Below are positions 43,421 to 55,583 of a stretch of DNA of 64,000 nucleotides, one piece after another. The translations under genes were made by a program, and so were the position numbers. The DNA comes from Stictocephala bisonia. Taxonomy: Eukaryota; Arthropoda; Insecta; Hemiptera; Membracidae. Where the stretch lies: NCBI GenBank assembly GCA_035578905.1, contig JAQJVL010000103.1:2151947-2215946 (forward strand), written 5' to 3'. The notes beneath the pieces were generated by a model. It had not been told where the DNA came from. It saw only the letters and a list, made by a program, of their open reading frames with translations, and made no database searches. Each line of letters begins with the position of its first letter. Within the stretch, counting starts at the first letter, position 1.

Positions 43421-44280
43421 ATTTTTCAAGCAATATTGAACAAATTTAGTAAATGAAATATTTTGTTACTTCTATTCATTAGGAAAATAGATTTAATAAA
43501 CAAGTTAATTATCCGCAAACTAAGCCAATAGGCTTTAAATATTGTGGCAAGACACAAGCCATGCATTAGCCACTTTTTAAAATGTCCTAGAATTAGTGCT
43601 TTTTTAATTTTTTTTATTATTATTTCCGCGGTTAGTACATTAAAAATTCTAGGAGAATTGAAAGAAAATCACCTTCTAAATCTGTAATAGAACCAGCAGA
43701 ATCATCGTTGATACTCGGCGTTTCATTCTTGTTTTAAACATAATAATCCGTTTATTTAAGACCATACATTTTGGCCACTAGTTTTGTAGTCAATATATTA
43801 TGTTCAAACAGGAATTCTGATATGACCGTGTAGATGGCATTATCGAGAATGGTTGAACGTACTCCCCACTACATAGATCAAAGGGTTGACTGTGTGCTCC
43901 GCTCTAACCTAACCTAACTAAACGCGCCATACGGATTGTTGGCGCCATTTTTACTGGTAGACGACTTTCGTATTATATTTAGGCAAGTTTATGTTTACGA
44001 TACTTAAAAAGTGTAAACATTGTTGTTAGGTTAATATATTAAATATTTTATTTCCACCGTAAAAGTAACGTAACTTTACGTTACAAATGTAAAGTAATAT
44101 TTACGTTTTACATTGTTTGATCATCGAAGTAAACGTGCTCTGATCCCTGAGACGGCCGAAATAGAAACCGTACATAAACAACAGTTTGCAGTTCGTCAAA
44201 TTGAATTATGTACTGTGGTAGTCGGCATGAGGCCGTCAGTCGTAGGGCTTGAGAGGCTACCACCCTTGCCAGTCGCCGCC
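43421..44280. other. Unassigned sequence, possible 5' UTR at its right end
   Basis: AT-rich, no repeats recognised. The last 170 bases before 44281 are GC-richer and continuously open in the exon frame; they may be the 5' UTR of the following exon. Confidence 0.35.
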
Positions 44281-44356
44281 ATGATACGACCTCAGGGGAA
44301 CCCCGAACCCTCCATCTTACAGATGATGGACCTGTTCGAGGACCCTGCCTGTAGAG
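44281..44356 (+). CDS. Candidate alternative first coding exon, FAM107-like gene
   Basis: ATG in the context CGCCGCCATGA, a near-ideal Kozak sequence, opens 25 codons (MIRPQGNPEPSILQMMDLF, then EDPACR) plus one base, ending AGAG|GTAGGT, a strong donor. The donor is phase 1 and joins in frame to the exon at 59101. Spliced to the three downstream exons it gives 510 coding bases, i.e. 169 residues, in the size range of FAM107 proteins (about 130-150 in vertebrates). The frame is open for 168 bases further upstream; a possible acceptor (GTGGTAG at about 44221) would also be phase 1, so this could instead be an internal exon following 25222-25264. I do not recognise the peptide itself; support is Kozak, donor, phase and position. 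Confidence 0.55.
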
Positions 44357-44609
44357 GTAGGTCTATACTGTATCCACCACGACATTATTGGCCTTCTTGT
44401 TTGCTCTTCCTATACATGACATGACAACCTACCTACCCACTTCTAGATTCTCGTGATCCTAGTCTTCACAGTGATCGGCAACTTCTTGCATATGAGCTGA
44501 ATGCCGCTATACCTTGTGTCAGGACACCTATAATATGATCTTACTAGCAGAAGTTGAGCACAGTTACTAACTACTTGCAATAATAAACCTACTATGTGTA
44601 AATTATGGG

Positions 44610-44770
44610 TGGGCTCGAGTGATAAGAAGTTCTGGTGATTTCTGCCCTTGTTTTCGGCCAGGCGAATCTATTTTCCAAAAACCGCCAATTTTAAAATGTT
44701 TAATAACAACCAAAAATATAACTCCACTGGTAGTTAGTTACTTTAATATTTATTTATCGGCAGATTGCAA
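44610..44770 (-). repeat. Interspersed repeat family G
   Basis: Starts GGGTGGGCTCGAGTGATAAG, with TTTTCGGCCAGGCGAATC and CCAAAAATATAACTCC. Ends near the T run at 44801-44818. Confidence 0.5.
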
Positions 44771-45021
44771 TCAACTAAATTATTTATCATGTTGATTGTA
44801 TTTTTTTTTTTTTTTTTTATATATAATACTCTATTACAATACCTACAAAATGTCATACAAAACATTGTTATCGGAAAAACCGTAAAAATGTTGGATTATT
44901 CGTATAGTAATGGTGTGGTAAAAAATAGGTCCAAAATAGACCATTTGGTCGGATACATTGTATCAACTACTGAATATATCATAAAATGTAATATAAGGAT
45001 GATCATTTGATTTTTAAAGCC

Positions 45022-45366
45022 TCATGACAACCTAGTGCCAATAACATACCGTGAAGTTAGCTTTACAACCTAATGCAAATAACATACCGTGAAGTTAGCC
45101 TTACAACCTAGTGCAAATAACATACCGTGAAGTTAGCCTTACAACCTAGTGCAAATAACATACCGTGAAGTTAGCTTTACAACCTAATGCAAATAACATA
45201 CCGTGAAGTTAGCCTTACAACCTAGTGCAAATAACATACCGTGAAGTTAGCCTTACAACCTAGTGCAAATAACATACCGTGAAGTTAGCTTTACAACCTA
45301 ATGCAAATAACATACCGTGAAGTTAGCCTTACAACCTAGTGCAAATAACATACCGTGAAGTCAGCC
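45022..45366. repeat. 38-bp minisatellite, nine units, three-unit higher order
   Basis: CATACCGTGAAGTTAG recurs every 38 bases from 45045 to 45364. Between these marks the units read GCTTTACAACCTAATG or GCCTTACAACCTAGTG in the order T-C-C-T-C-C-T-C, so the array repeats as a 114-base trimer. Confidence 0.95.
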
Positions 45367-46094
45367 AACCACCGCTAAGGCCTCATATTTCTGATAATTT
45401 AAATTTACTTCACTGCAAAAAAATGGGAATTATGTTTTCCAATTGTAGTAGATTTTCTGGAGACCTCACAAATTAAAAGTACTAGATACACAAACTTGGA
45501 AAACTGTCAAGCTAGTAAATTCTTTGTATTCACAATTTTCTTGTAAATTTATGTTATATTTATTGACAGAATGAAAACGATGCCTCACTCGGATTATTCG
45601 TGTGAGAAATACGTGAAGATTTCTGCCCCCCGGCGTTATGAAATCGGTTCACAGGCGAGTGCTTTGCCGATCAGTAGCGAAATTGAACGTGGACGAGTTT
45701 TTAGGAATTTCTCTGCTCTTCTAAGAGGCTAATTTCGCCAAATATATATTACATTATATTTTCTAAATGTAACAAAGATATCATTTGATCATTATAACAC
45801 TCACAGATTTTAGAATTTTTAAATAGCTTTCTCCTATAAATGTCGATAGCCTTCTTCCTGCTGGCTTGCTTCCACCTGGACTTAATTACTGCGAAAGAGA
45901 CGTTTGCAAAAAAATAACACGTCGAATATTCAAATCAGCAACATTCAATTTGTTTGAAATGTCAAAAGTTCTCGTGTATGATAAAAAAAACGTAACAGAA
46001 CGATGGCCTATTAATTTAATATTTTCTTGGTCCTCAAAAGGGTAGTTTTTTATTTTGTTCTGAACTGGCTTTGGCATATGTAACTACTGGAAAT
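45367..46094. other. Unassigned sequence
   Basis: Nothing supported. Confidence 0.35.
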
Positions 46095-46197
46095 ATGAAT
46101 AATAATATGTCTTTATTGAATTAATGCCTCAAAACAAGTTCAAACTTAATTACATTGTAGAATTAATATAATATATGATATATAAATGAGAATTAAA

Positions 46198-46255
<58 letters not shown>

Positions 46256-46500
46256 TATCAAGAATCTAATCTAGCCCGTCTTCAATAAGAACAACTGACA
46301 ACATACACCATAAATAAATAACCCTATAAATATTGAACAACAAAACAAAACTAATAAGTAAGAAACGATAGCAAATAAAAACAAATAAATATAAATGGGG
46401 ATTGACACTAGAACTAGCCATGTGATGGCGGGGAATCTATTCAAACAATGGATCTCACAGTTATAGATTGTCTCTTGCACTCTTTTACGGAGGGAGTCTA
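46095..46500 (-). mobile_element. LINE 3' end with a TA run inside
   Basis: The minus strand ends TCAATAAAGACATATTATTA, a LINE-like signal and tail at 46095-46125. Inside, 46200-46246 is a TA run. The right part (46400-46500) is GC-richer and may hold the last codons of ORF2, but the frame is broken. Confidence 0.5.
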
Positions 46501-46701
46501 AATAGAATCAGTGAGGCCGGTCAAAAGTGGCTCGATTTAGATTGGATTTACAGGATTAAAAACGTGACAGGAAATGACTTTATATTTTATTTTTATTAAT
46601 ATATATTATGACTTTTCGATCTTGATCTAAATAATATATACTTATCAAAGTTTTTTGTTTTTTTAATTAGTCTAATAAACATTAGCTAACAACAAACCAT
46701 A
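46501..46701. other. Unassigned sequence
   Basis: Nothing supported. Confidence 0.3.
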
Positions 46702-46711
46702 CGTTTTAAAT

Positions 46712-47051
46712 GGTGTCCGGACAATTCGTCCCACGGACATTTCGTCCCCCAAGAAAAATGCGGACATTTCGTCCCACTTTGTTGAACGGCTACCTGGGTA
46801 GGGTTTGATAAATAGTCTCCAAATATTTCTAAGCGGACACTTCGTCCCACCTGAGAGAAGGGTTTTAAAAAGGTTAGGTTAGGTTAGGTTAGGTTAGGTT
46901 AGGTTCTCTCAGGGTGGGACGAAGTGTCCATTTAGAAATATTTGGAGACTAATTATCAAACCCGACCCAGGTAGACACTCCACAGAGTGGGACGGAATGT
47001 CCGCATTTTTCTTTGGGGACGAAATGTCCGTGGGACGAATTGTCCTGTAAT
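46712..47051. mobile_element. Foldback element with TTAGG core
   Basis: Two arms of about 145-150 bp (46719-46866 and 46906-47047) are near-perfect inverted copies, including GGACAATTCGTCCCACGGAC, GAAAAATGCGGACATT, GTCTCCAAATATTTCTAA and CTTCGTCCCACC. Between them lies the telomere-type run. A 10-base direct repeat, CGTTTTAAAT, flanks it at 46702-46711 and 47052-47061. The long arms and 9-10 base duplication suggest a Mutator-like foldback, but no transposase is present. Confidence 0.88.
46871..46905. repeat. Interstitial TTAGG run, seven units
   Basis: AGGTT occurs seven times in a row, which is the insect telomere repeat in another register. It sits exactly in the loop of the foldback element, so it is not a chromosome end. 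Confidence 0.95.
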
Positions 47052-47844
47052 CGTTTTAAATAACTTATTAACATCTGTCATCCCCTTACTTACTTCCTCA
47101 ACTTTTATTTAAAAATGAAATGTATACTAAAGCTATAGCTAACTTCAGAATGACAAGCCGTTTACAGTATATACCTGTATATGGATGGACTGTAACTGTA
47201 ACCTGTAAAGTTGGATAAACCAACTTGAACAGGACCATAAGTTTATCGTAGAATTACATACTGTCGGATTTCGATATTTATTTACATTTTATTGACAAAT
47301 AAATATAAACTCAGTTACTGGCCATTAGGCAACCAGGACACGTGAATTTACTCATTATCATATTTTTAACCTCTTTAATCGATCTTATAAAATAATAATC
47401 TTACTTATCAATTATATATCGTCCAAAGAACAGTAATTTTGAATGTATACAAAATTAATACTAGTCTATGCTTGTTAAGTAAATAAAAAAATGCTAATAA
47501 CAACAACAATTTTTTTCTTTTTCGAATTTGTAGTATAAAGTACGTCAGCTGGATAACCGGGGGAATTTTAGTTAGTTAGTTCAACGACCTTTAAAATAGT
47601 AAGAAAGAAAAATCAGAACAAAAAGAGAGAAAAGAAAAACATCGTCAGAATGTTGATAGGGCATCAAAATCGTCGTATCTGCCGCTTTGCCGCGATGTGG
47701 TGTTGTATCAAAAGGTCAATGTGTTTAGAGGCCGTTCTCTGGAAATGTCACTCTTTATGGGTAGTGATGTCCTGATTTAGTTTCTCCTGACATTACCTAT
47801 AGCTACTTAATTTGTCTACGATAAACTTGAGGACGACTCGATTT
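47052..47844. other. Unassigned sequence
   Basis: Nothing supported. Confidence 0.35.
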
Positions 47845-48357
47845 TAATGTGGACGCCCCTGCACGCTTCGCTGCGCCTTCGGCCTCGGCATGTGACTTTT
47901 AACCACAAATAATAATAGATCAATTGTAGAACGTAAAATCACAATATTAAATTTATTTATAGTATAAACAACCTATTTATTAGTCTAAATACCCAATGGT
48001 ATTACTTATCCTATTTCAAACGTGCTCATTTTATTTGTTTTTGTTTGACAGCTGTAGATTTAAATGCATCAATAGGATAATGTGAAACATACAAAATAAA
48101 TATGTCTATTCATTTACAAAACAACTGTTATTAATTTAGTGAAATCAACCCAATGTTATTCTTATGGAAAAAAGGAAATTTTGAGGGGCTGTATGTACAC
48201 CTTAGGAATGTAATTTCGAAAATTCCTTTCTTAGTGGGTCCCTTCGATACTAAAGCTGACTTGCTTTAAAATTTCGTGTAAATCCGTTCGGTGGTTTTTG
48301 AGATTTCGTGATGAATGTGTGAGTGAGTCATCAGTCAGTGGCTTTTACATATATGGA
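47845..48357 (-). mobile_element. Hairpin-family Helitron, both ends present
   Basis: On the minus strand it begins TCCATATATGTAAAAGCC, passes through ACTCACTCACACATTCATCAC, ATCTCAAAAACCACCGAACG and CCATAAGAATAACATTGGG, and ends at GCGCAGCGAAGCGTGCAGGGG. It links the 5' block (also at 790 and 10818) with the hairpin 3' block (also at 8400, 36000, 37900). The terminal CTRR has decayed. Confidence 0.65.
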
Positions 48358-49255
48358 GTTTTTTTTTAATTTAATCTAGTTTTATGATTCAAGTTTTTCA
48401 AGTAATTTTAATACTGGTTACGTTTCCAAAACATAACAGGGTGTCTTTTAAGAATCTTAGGAAATTGTTACACAACAAAATTATTATAATTTTTTTGTTG
48501 AAAATAGAAGTAAATTGAATTTTCAGTTGATAGTGCAACTAATTAGAACATTTAAATCAGTCATATAACACTTGTGTTGGACTTTGTTTTGAATACAAAT
48601 TTTCCACTAGTAATTCCTCAAATATTGATTGAGTTATTACAAACATTTTCTTATACTAATGTGAATATATGAATAATTTTTACAGCGCACTAGCTTCTAT
48701 GATCTGAGCTTCGTCTAGTGGAAAAAAGAAAACATTAAGACATAAAAAGACGGTAATTAACCGAATAAAAGAAAATTGCAAAAAAAATTATATCGTGTAA
48801 GGAGGCGTATTAGCAGTGTGCGTTACATTTATTTATAGTTTTACTAACCATGTTTCAAAACTAAGACTGTCCCACGGAGCAATAAACAGAATACTAATTA
48901 CCGATGGTGATTGAATCGTAATTTTGATCTTAAACAACAATAAACTGTGATTATTATTTTATTTTTTAAACTGTGATCATATTTTAATTTCACTAAATCG
49001 ATTTTGTATTACAAATATTATTACAAAAATGCCGGCAAGACTGGTCGAAATTTATATTGACCAGGTAGACATTTCTTTTGAATCAATATAAACCGTCAAT
49101 CAGCTGTTTTATGCTTTCATTCTAATCGACTCAGCTGTACTGATAATATTTTTAGAAATGTTTTGATTTTTTAAACCTGCGTTCCTTATCTTGCCATAAC
49201 CGATTGTGATAAGGCCATTGGCACTGATATACGCCTCCATCAGTACGTTATGAAA
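48358..49255. other. Unassigned AT-rich sequence
   Basis: Nothing supported. Confidence 0.35.
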
Positions 49256-49747
49256 TAAATAAATGGTTCCAAAGAGTTTTCCAAAGAGGGGCACAACTTT
49301 CCCCCATATTAAACACTAAAAATCAAAACTTTGAAAATTACCAGTTTGATTCCAAATATATTGTTTTGCTATAACTCAAATACTAGTTAAGTTAGAGACA
49401 TGTGGTTTTTACTAAAATATTTCAAATTATAATTCACATCTTTTCTGAAAATTTAATCAAAAATTGTTGGAGCAGTTTTGAGAACTTTTTTGCCCATACA
49501 AATTAAAAAACTTAAATTTCAAAAAAGTAAAAAAATGGTCTGGAGATATTGGCTAATACATACAAAATTTTATAAAAATTGACCCATCCGTTTGGTCTCC
49601 AGCGAACTGCAAATACGGACAGACACCAAAACAGTTTTTGAGTTCAGGGGGACCCTAAAGTGGATTTTTAGACCAACTTGTAAAAAAACACATTTTTTTG
49701 ACGATCACAATACTTTTTCTATGGTAACGCATATGAGAGAAAGTAAA
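49256..49747 (-). repeat. Interspersed repeat family A, near full length
   Basis: From AATAAATGGTTCCAAAGAG to AACGCATATGAGAGAAAGT, with the inner family blocks in the same order as at 11118. Confidence 0.78.
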
Positions 49748-51239
49748 ATTGTTTTGAATTTAAAAACACAAATAAAACGTCATTATTCTAAAACTCCGAT
49801 TTTATGTACACGCCTTATGGTTCCCCCGTGCTGCTGCGTTAATGTGGAACGGAAAGTAGTGGTGATGATGACCATTAAACGGTCGTCGGATAGTTACTAG
49901 CCAAGGCCGCTTTAGTTCCGGTGTGGGCAGGTGAGACGGGGAAATTGTCGCGTTATTACCGTACCGAATGTAATCGAGCGACAGCCGGCAGGGAAAGTCA
50001 TATAGTTTACATATCAGCTGGAAAGTGAAAAGGGACATCCATCCGTCAAAGATACAAAGCACTTGCTGTGAGAAAGGCTTTCCTCTGTGTCAGTGGAGTG
50101 TATTGTCTGTTGGGATGGATACACTGAAAGGAATCGCGACTCCTCGCTACAGGGGGAAACGTTGAAGCCTACTTGCAGGCTGTTTGAAAACATTTAAGCG
50201 TGTTTCTGGGACCGAGAAACAGCGTTTTCTGTTTTCAAGGCCAAATGGAAAGTACACAAACATGTTTTCGTCTAGAAGACAAAATAAGAACGGAAGAGGA
50301 AGCTTGAATGAGTCATCGGGAATCAGCGGCGCTTAAAGGCGACTTGCAAGTTTGCAGTACCGGTCATAACTGTTCAAGATGTGTACTACTACGTGGAACC
50401 AGGAACAGATTTCAAATTTAATTGAAAAGTTTCGTTCCCGTAGAGTTTTGTAGGACATAATTTCTCCAGGATACAAGAACAGGGGTAAGAAAGGTGACGC
50501 CCTAAAGAAAAAGTTTTTGATATAATTACCGATGATATTGATAAGTAATAAATAAATAAAAGTTTTTAAAATACAATTTCGACGTGTACACAAGGCATTG
50601 TGTGAGAAAAAGAGGCAGTTCGCCCAAGAAAGAAAGATGGTTCGGATAGGTTCGAGTACGAACCAAGAACATCTTCAGTCCACATCTCGGGAAACACCGT
50701 CCTGCAAGTGTGGACACAAATGAATGACAAACATTTATGTTTCTCTGTTGTTTCAAAACAGTTTGCAAACATTGTTTCCAAGTGGGGACACGAACACGAA
50801 CATCGCTGAAACACCAGGAGCCGGTCACATGGGACCGAGCGATCAGATCCACGAAAGTGTATATAACCTAGCCCTCGACCTCGTGAAAGTGGCAGTAAAA
50901 GTGGTTGGACGTGTTCGTGACGGTGACGCCACTTACTTATCTGTGCTTTTTGTGCACCGTGACCCCCGCGGCTCCAGCACACAGCATTCCTCGCCTCCAA
51001 CAACATTCATACGTTTTCTAGCTCACAATAGTAGATATCTCTGTTTTATGGTGGATTCGTAATAATCTACCGTATGTAGAACATATCTAGACCGTTAGTT
51101 GTAAGTACGGTAAATAGTTAGTAGGGAACGCGCAAACCGCCAGCACGAATGTTAACTTCACTTACATCATTTCTACTGCCTTTGTCTCATATGCATGTAT
51201 TTTCAACGAGCCAATCAACATTTACGAATCATTATGATA
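49748..51239. other. Unassigned, GC-richer stretch with overlapping open frames
   Basis: 49800-51060 has more GC than its surroundings and open frames of 100-146 codons on both strands (50566-51006 minus, 50724-51062 plus). None shows a known motif, and their overlap suggests low stop density rather than coding. Unspliced noncoding exons of the FAM107 gene could lie here but cannot be shown. Confidence 0.35.
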
Positions 51240-52060
51240 TTCTCCACTTTACAAACTAGCAACCTCCTTCAACAAGCCTTCAGTCCCGGATAATCTACAA
51301 ACCTTTCTTGACAAGGATTTACGATCCACCAACCCTCCCTTGACAAGAACCAATGAATACAGATATTCAGTGCAAGTACACATCAATTTACGATCTACCA
51401 ACCTTCCTTGACAAGTATAAATCTTTATGAGCCAACAGCCTTTCTTGACAAGTATGTATATTTACAATCCACCAACCCAAACTTGACCAGTATACATCAA
51501 TTTACGATCCACCAACCCCCCCTTGACAAGTACTCATAAATTTACGATCTACCAACCTTCCTTGACAAGTATAAATCTTTATGAGCCAACAGCCTTCCTT
51601 GACAAGTATGTATATTTACAATCCACCAACCCAAACTTGACCAGTATACATCAGTTTACGATCCACCAACCCCCCCTTGACAAGTACTCATAAATTTACG
51701 ATGTACCAACCTTCCTTGACAATTATAAATATTTACGATTCACTAACCCTAACTTGACAATTACACATCAATTTTCGATTTACCAACCTTTCTTGACATG
51801 TTAAATCTTTAAGATACACCTCCCTATATTGACAACTATACATCAATTTACGATCCACAAACACTCCCTGGACAAGTACACATCAATTTACGATCTACCA
51901 ACCTTCCTTGACAAGTATAAATCTTTACGATCCACCTTCCTAACTCTACAAGTACACATAAATTTACGATCTGCCAACCTTTTTTCACAAATTTAAATCT
52001 TAACGATCCACCAACCATCCCTCACAAGTATATACCACAATATTATCCACTAAACCTCTT
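51240..52060. repeat. Degenerate minisatellite of about 38.5 bp
   Basis: Units of the form ATTTACGATCCACCAACC + TTCCTTGACAAGTATACATC. A longer period is visible: ATCTTTATGAGCCAACAGCC at 51421 recurs at 51575 (154 bases, four units), with the same order of variants in between. Edges are diffuse. Confidence 0.9.
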
Positions 52061-53287
52061 TCTTAAAGCTCATGTCACTGAAATCATCCCACGCTTCTAT
52101 TTTTGTTATGAGGCCTATATTAGTATATGTGGGCTGATTCAGATTTACTTATACGTAAAGCCATAGGATGGGTAGATCAACAGTGTAGATTGAAGTGTCA
52201 TCTTATCCCATTTCCACTATAGCTTAACTTATATATTAGCAATAATAGGCAGCAAGTCTTCGCCCTATTGTAAAAAGAACCGTGAAACGCTGCCATTACA
52301 ACAGTGGGTGGGTGGGGGGGGGTTGTGGGTGTTCGCCCACTCGGTTGTTGATACGCCACAGTCACGTTTGTTGTTGGCGGCGACTTATCCTTGCTGGCAA
52401 TTCACCTTGCCGCCGTCCTATCACCTTGGCCCCGACACACACTCGGTCATGACTGGAGACGTCTTGTAAGTATTTATTGCCCACGTTATATATTAGCAAG
52501 AGGTTTTGACTTAAAACTTCCTAGAGTATTGCGTCAGTAAGGATCCACTTTTCCGTTTTATTTACACGTTTGATAGTATTAATTTTAGTGATACAATAGT
52601 TTTAATACAACGGAATTTCTTCTTCCTAAAGTGTCTATCGTATGTAAATTGTTGTCTTTTTACAAGCATTCAATGTGTTATTTCTGAATATAACCTAAAA
52701 AAATAATGTTAAAATTTGGACTGGTATGTCTGATTAATGTTATACATAAAAGCAGTATACTTTGCTTTTAACAAATTTATAGTTTCCGTTGTGTGTTTTG
52801 AGGCAATCTGTTGTTGCTTTATCACCCTACATAAAAAGGAACATTTGTTATGTTACAAATCGAGTCGCATCTCTTTTCAGACAAGAAATTAAAAGTACTG
52901 CGTAAAATCCACAATACAAAAATAAATATCGTATAAAGTGTGGTAGTATAACATCTAATGTGCATCAATCAACACAATACAAATGTGCGTTCTGTTTGGA
53001 TGGAACGTGATCTCACGTCATGGTCACAACGCACGTCATCGCAGTGCTACTACAATGACGTATCTGCTGTTGTTGGCTGCCGCACATTCTCGTTTTATAG
53101 TTCCTTTTGTCTTGTCTGTTTCAGATAATTTATTTCTGTTTCCTTATTATCATGTTGAAATATAACATGCGCAAGCTTACATAAAATGTAGGAAAATCTT
53201 TCATAAGCTGTTCATGAAGTATTAAAAAATAGAAAAGGTTAATGAGTTGAACAGCTAATCGCGTAACTAAGTGTCTGGACGAGAGAT
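52061..53287. other. Unassigned sequence
   Basis: A G run lies at 52307-52322 in a GC-rich patch (52290-52460). No exon with both a credible frame and splice sites. Confidence 0.35.
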
Positions 53288-54186
53288 ATAATCAACAAGT
53301 TATACAGGTGATCTGTTACTATTTAGTAGCCATTCACGATATAATCAACAAGTTATATAGGTGATCTGTTACTATTTAGTAGCCATTCACGATATAATCA
53401 ACAAGTTATACAGGTGATCTGTTACTACTTAGCAGCCATTCACGATATAATCAACAAGTTATACAGGTGATCTGTTACTATTTAGTAGCCATTCACGATA
53501 TAATCAAAAAATTATACAGGTGATCTGTTACTATTTAGTAGCCATTCACGATATAATCAACAAGTTATACAGGTGATCTGTTACAATTTAGTAGCTATTC
53601 ACGATATAATCAACAAGTTATATAGGTGATCTGTTACAATTTAGTAGCTATTCACGATATAATCAACAAGGTATACAGGTGATCTGTTACAATTTAGTAG
53701 CTATTCAAGAAATAATCAACAAGTTATACAGGTGATCTGTTACAATTTAGTAGCTATTCAAGAAATAATCAACAAGTTATACAGGTGATCTGTTACTATT
53801 TAGTAGCTATTCACGATATAATCAACAAGTTATGCAGGTGATCTGTTACAATTTAGTAGCTATTCACGATATAATCAACAAGTTATACAGGTGATCTGTT
53901 ACAATTTAGTAGCTATTCAAGATGTAATCAACAAGTTATACAGGTGATCTGTTACAATTTAGTAGCTATTCAAGAAATAATCAACAAGTTATACAGGTGA
54001 TCTGTTACTATTTAGTATCTATTCACGATATAATCAACAAGTTATACAGGTTATCTGTTACTATTTAGTAGCTATTCACGATGTAATCAACAAGTTATAC
54101 AGGTGATCTGTTACAATTTAGTAGCTATTCAAGAAATAATCAACAAGTTATACAGGTGATCTGTTACTATTTAGTAGCTATTCGAG
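53288..54186. repeat. 53-bp minisatellite, 17 units
   Basis: ACAGGTGATCTGTTAC recurs every 53 bases. Units also contain ATAATCAACAAGTTATA and TTTAGTAGC. The first six units mostly read AGCCATTCACGATATAAT; most later ones read AGCTATTC with CACGATAT or AAGAAATA, so the two halves amplified separately. Confidence 0.96.
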
Positions 54187-54439
54187 AGACAACTGGCAAA
54201 GTTAACGGTAGCACTTGAGTATTTAGTCTCCTGTCATAGTTGGCCAGCTATTTAATGGAACAGGTGTCTTTGGTGTGGTCCAAAGACACTAGGTTGGCGT
54301 GATGCAGTGAAGGTTGTATCGGGAAAGCTGGAAGGAATGCGAAAACACGCAAACGACACGATGTCATCACGAAGGACCAAGTTAAGCTGTCGAAAGTTTA
54401 GTAATGTAGATTTTTCTCTTTTCTAATATCTTCTTCATT
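54187..54439. other. Unassigned sequence
   Basis: Nothing supported. Confidence 0.3.
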
Positions 54440-54784
54440 TCATTATTATCCATCAGAAGCCGATCGTAGATGTACAGTTGTGGTTATTGTTACTAACTAA
54501 GATAAGTTGTTTCTTAGCAAGAGCCATTTATTAATATGCAAAACATCTAAGAAACCTGCAGCATTACTTGGAATCCGAACCACACTCTTGGTCTGATTTT
54601 CAGCTAATCGACAACCCTAATATTCTTCCGTACATAACATCCAACCCTGATTACCACCCAACATGGTTACCCCAGACTTCTCAGTGTCCAAATCGATGGC
54701 AACCATTGAGCGGACGCCAATAATATTCACATCTCTTGGTCTCCAAAGTAACTGGGTTACATCACTGCGTCACTGGTGCTGCCG
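54440..54784 (-). mobile_element. SINE-like element, uninterrupted copy
   Basis: The minus strand begins CGGCAGCACCAGTGACGCAG (A box-like TGACGCAGTGA), then TGTAACCCAGTTACTTTGG, GGCGTCCGCTCAATGGTTGCC, GCTGAAAATCAGACCAA, GTGGTTCGGATTCC and a tail region ending in ATGAAATGAAG. It aligns with the two pieces at 23257-23293 and 24336-24692 and shows where the LINE inserted. Pol III origin is an inference from the A box-like head. Confidence 0.7.
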
Positions 54785-55583
54785 TTAGTATTTAGATAAA
54801 TGTTTGCCATCATTTATATGGATAGGATACCACCAAATGACTAAATAATATCGGTCGAACCCTGCATTGTATGCAGAGGCCAGCCAGATGTTTACAGAAT
54901 CATTAATTGCTTAGCTAGACGAAACACAGAACACCGCTCTCACGTCACACAGCTGTCTCGTTCTTACACTTGGCTGGCTGTTCCGGGACCGTGTACACTT
55001 CTCACAGTAGTTTAGTTTTTGTGACGTTAGATTTTTTAATATAAAAAAAGTTTTTAAAAAACGTTCGTTGTTATCGACGGAAGATAACGTTTTATATGCT
55101 AGCCTATCGCATCTGACATGTTTACAAAATCGAGCGGATTCACCTAATATCAATTGATGAGATCTATAATTAATGGTATTCATAGGCAATTTAGTTCCTA
55201 TTTATAATGTCACAAACTGAATCGCCCCTTTCTTCGCTACAGCGTGTTTCTCTACGCTTGCTAACTTCCTCTTTGTGGTTCTCTCTAAAACATCATGTCA
55301 ATATTGAAGTTCAGCGTGCTGCCATTCTGCACCGTGTTGATTTAAAATCGTACTGTATACTCGATTTTACGTTCTTTATGGACTACAAGTTGTTTTTCCG
55401 TTCTAATCTAATCATTTCACTTAGGTTACTACAAAGTGAGTAATCAATAGTGAGTTTTATCTGGGCCACAAATAGTATCACACTCACCTTGACTCAGACG
55501 TATTGTTGTAGTAACGATCCAACGGCGATGGAAGATGGAGTTTGTCCATAGTGTGAGTATTTAATATCGTCAACAGGCCCTAC
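54785..55583. other. Unassigned sequence
   Basis: Nothing supported. Confidence 0.35.

Noticed and set aside
46871..46905. TTAGG run as a chromosome end
   Set aside because: Only seven units, placed exactly in the loop of a foldback element with unique sequence on both sides.
50566..51062. Overlapping long open frames on both strands (146 and 112 codons)
   Set aside because: They overlap, share no known motif and lie in GC-richer DNA where stops are rarer. Neither has convincing start or splice context.
53288..54186. CRISPR array
   Set aside because: Regular 53-bp units have no unique spacers and the genome is eukaryotic; it is a minisatellite.
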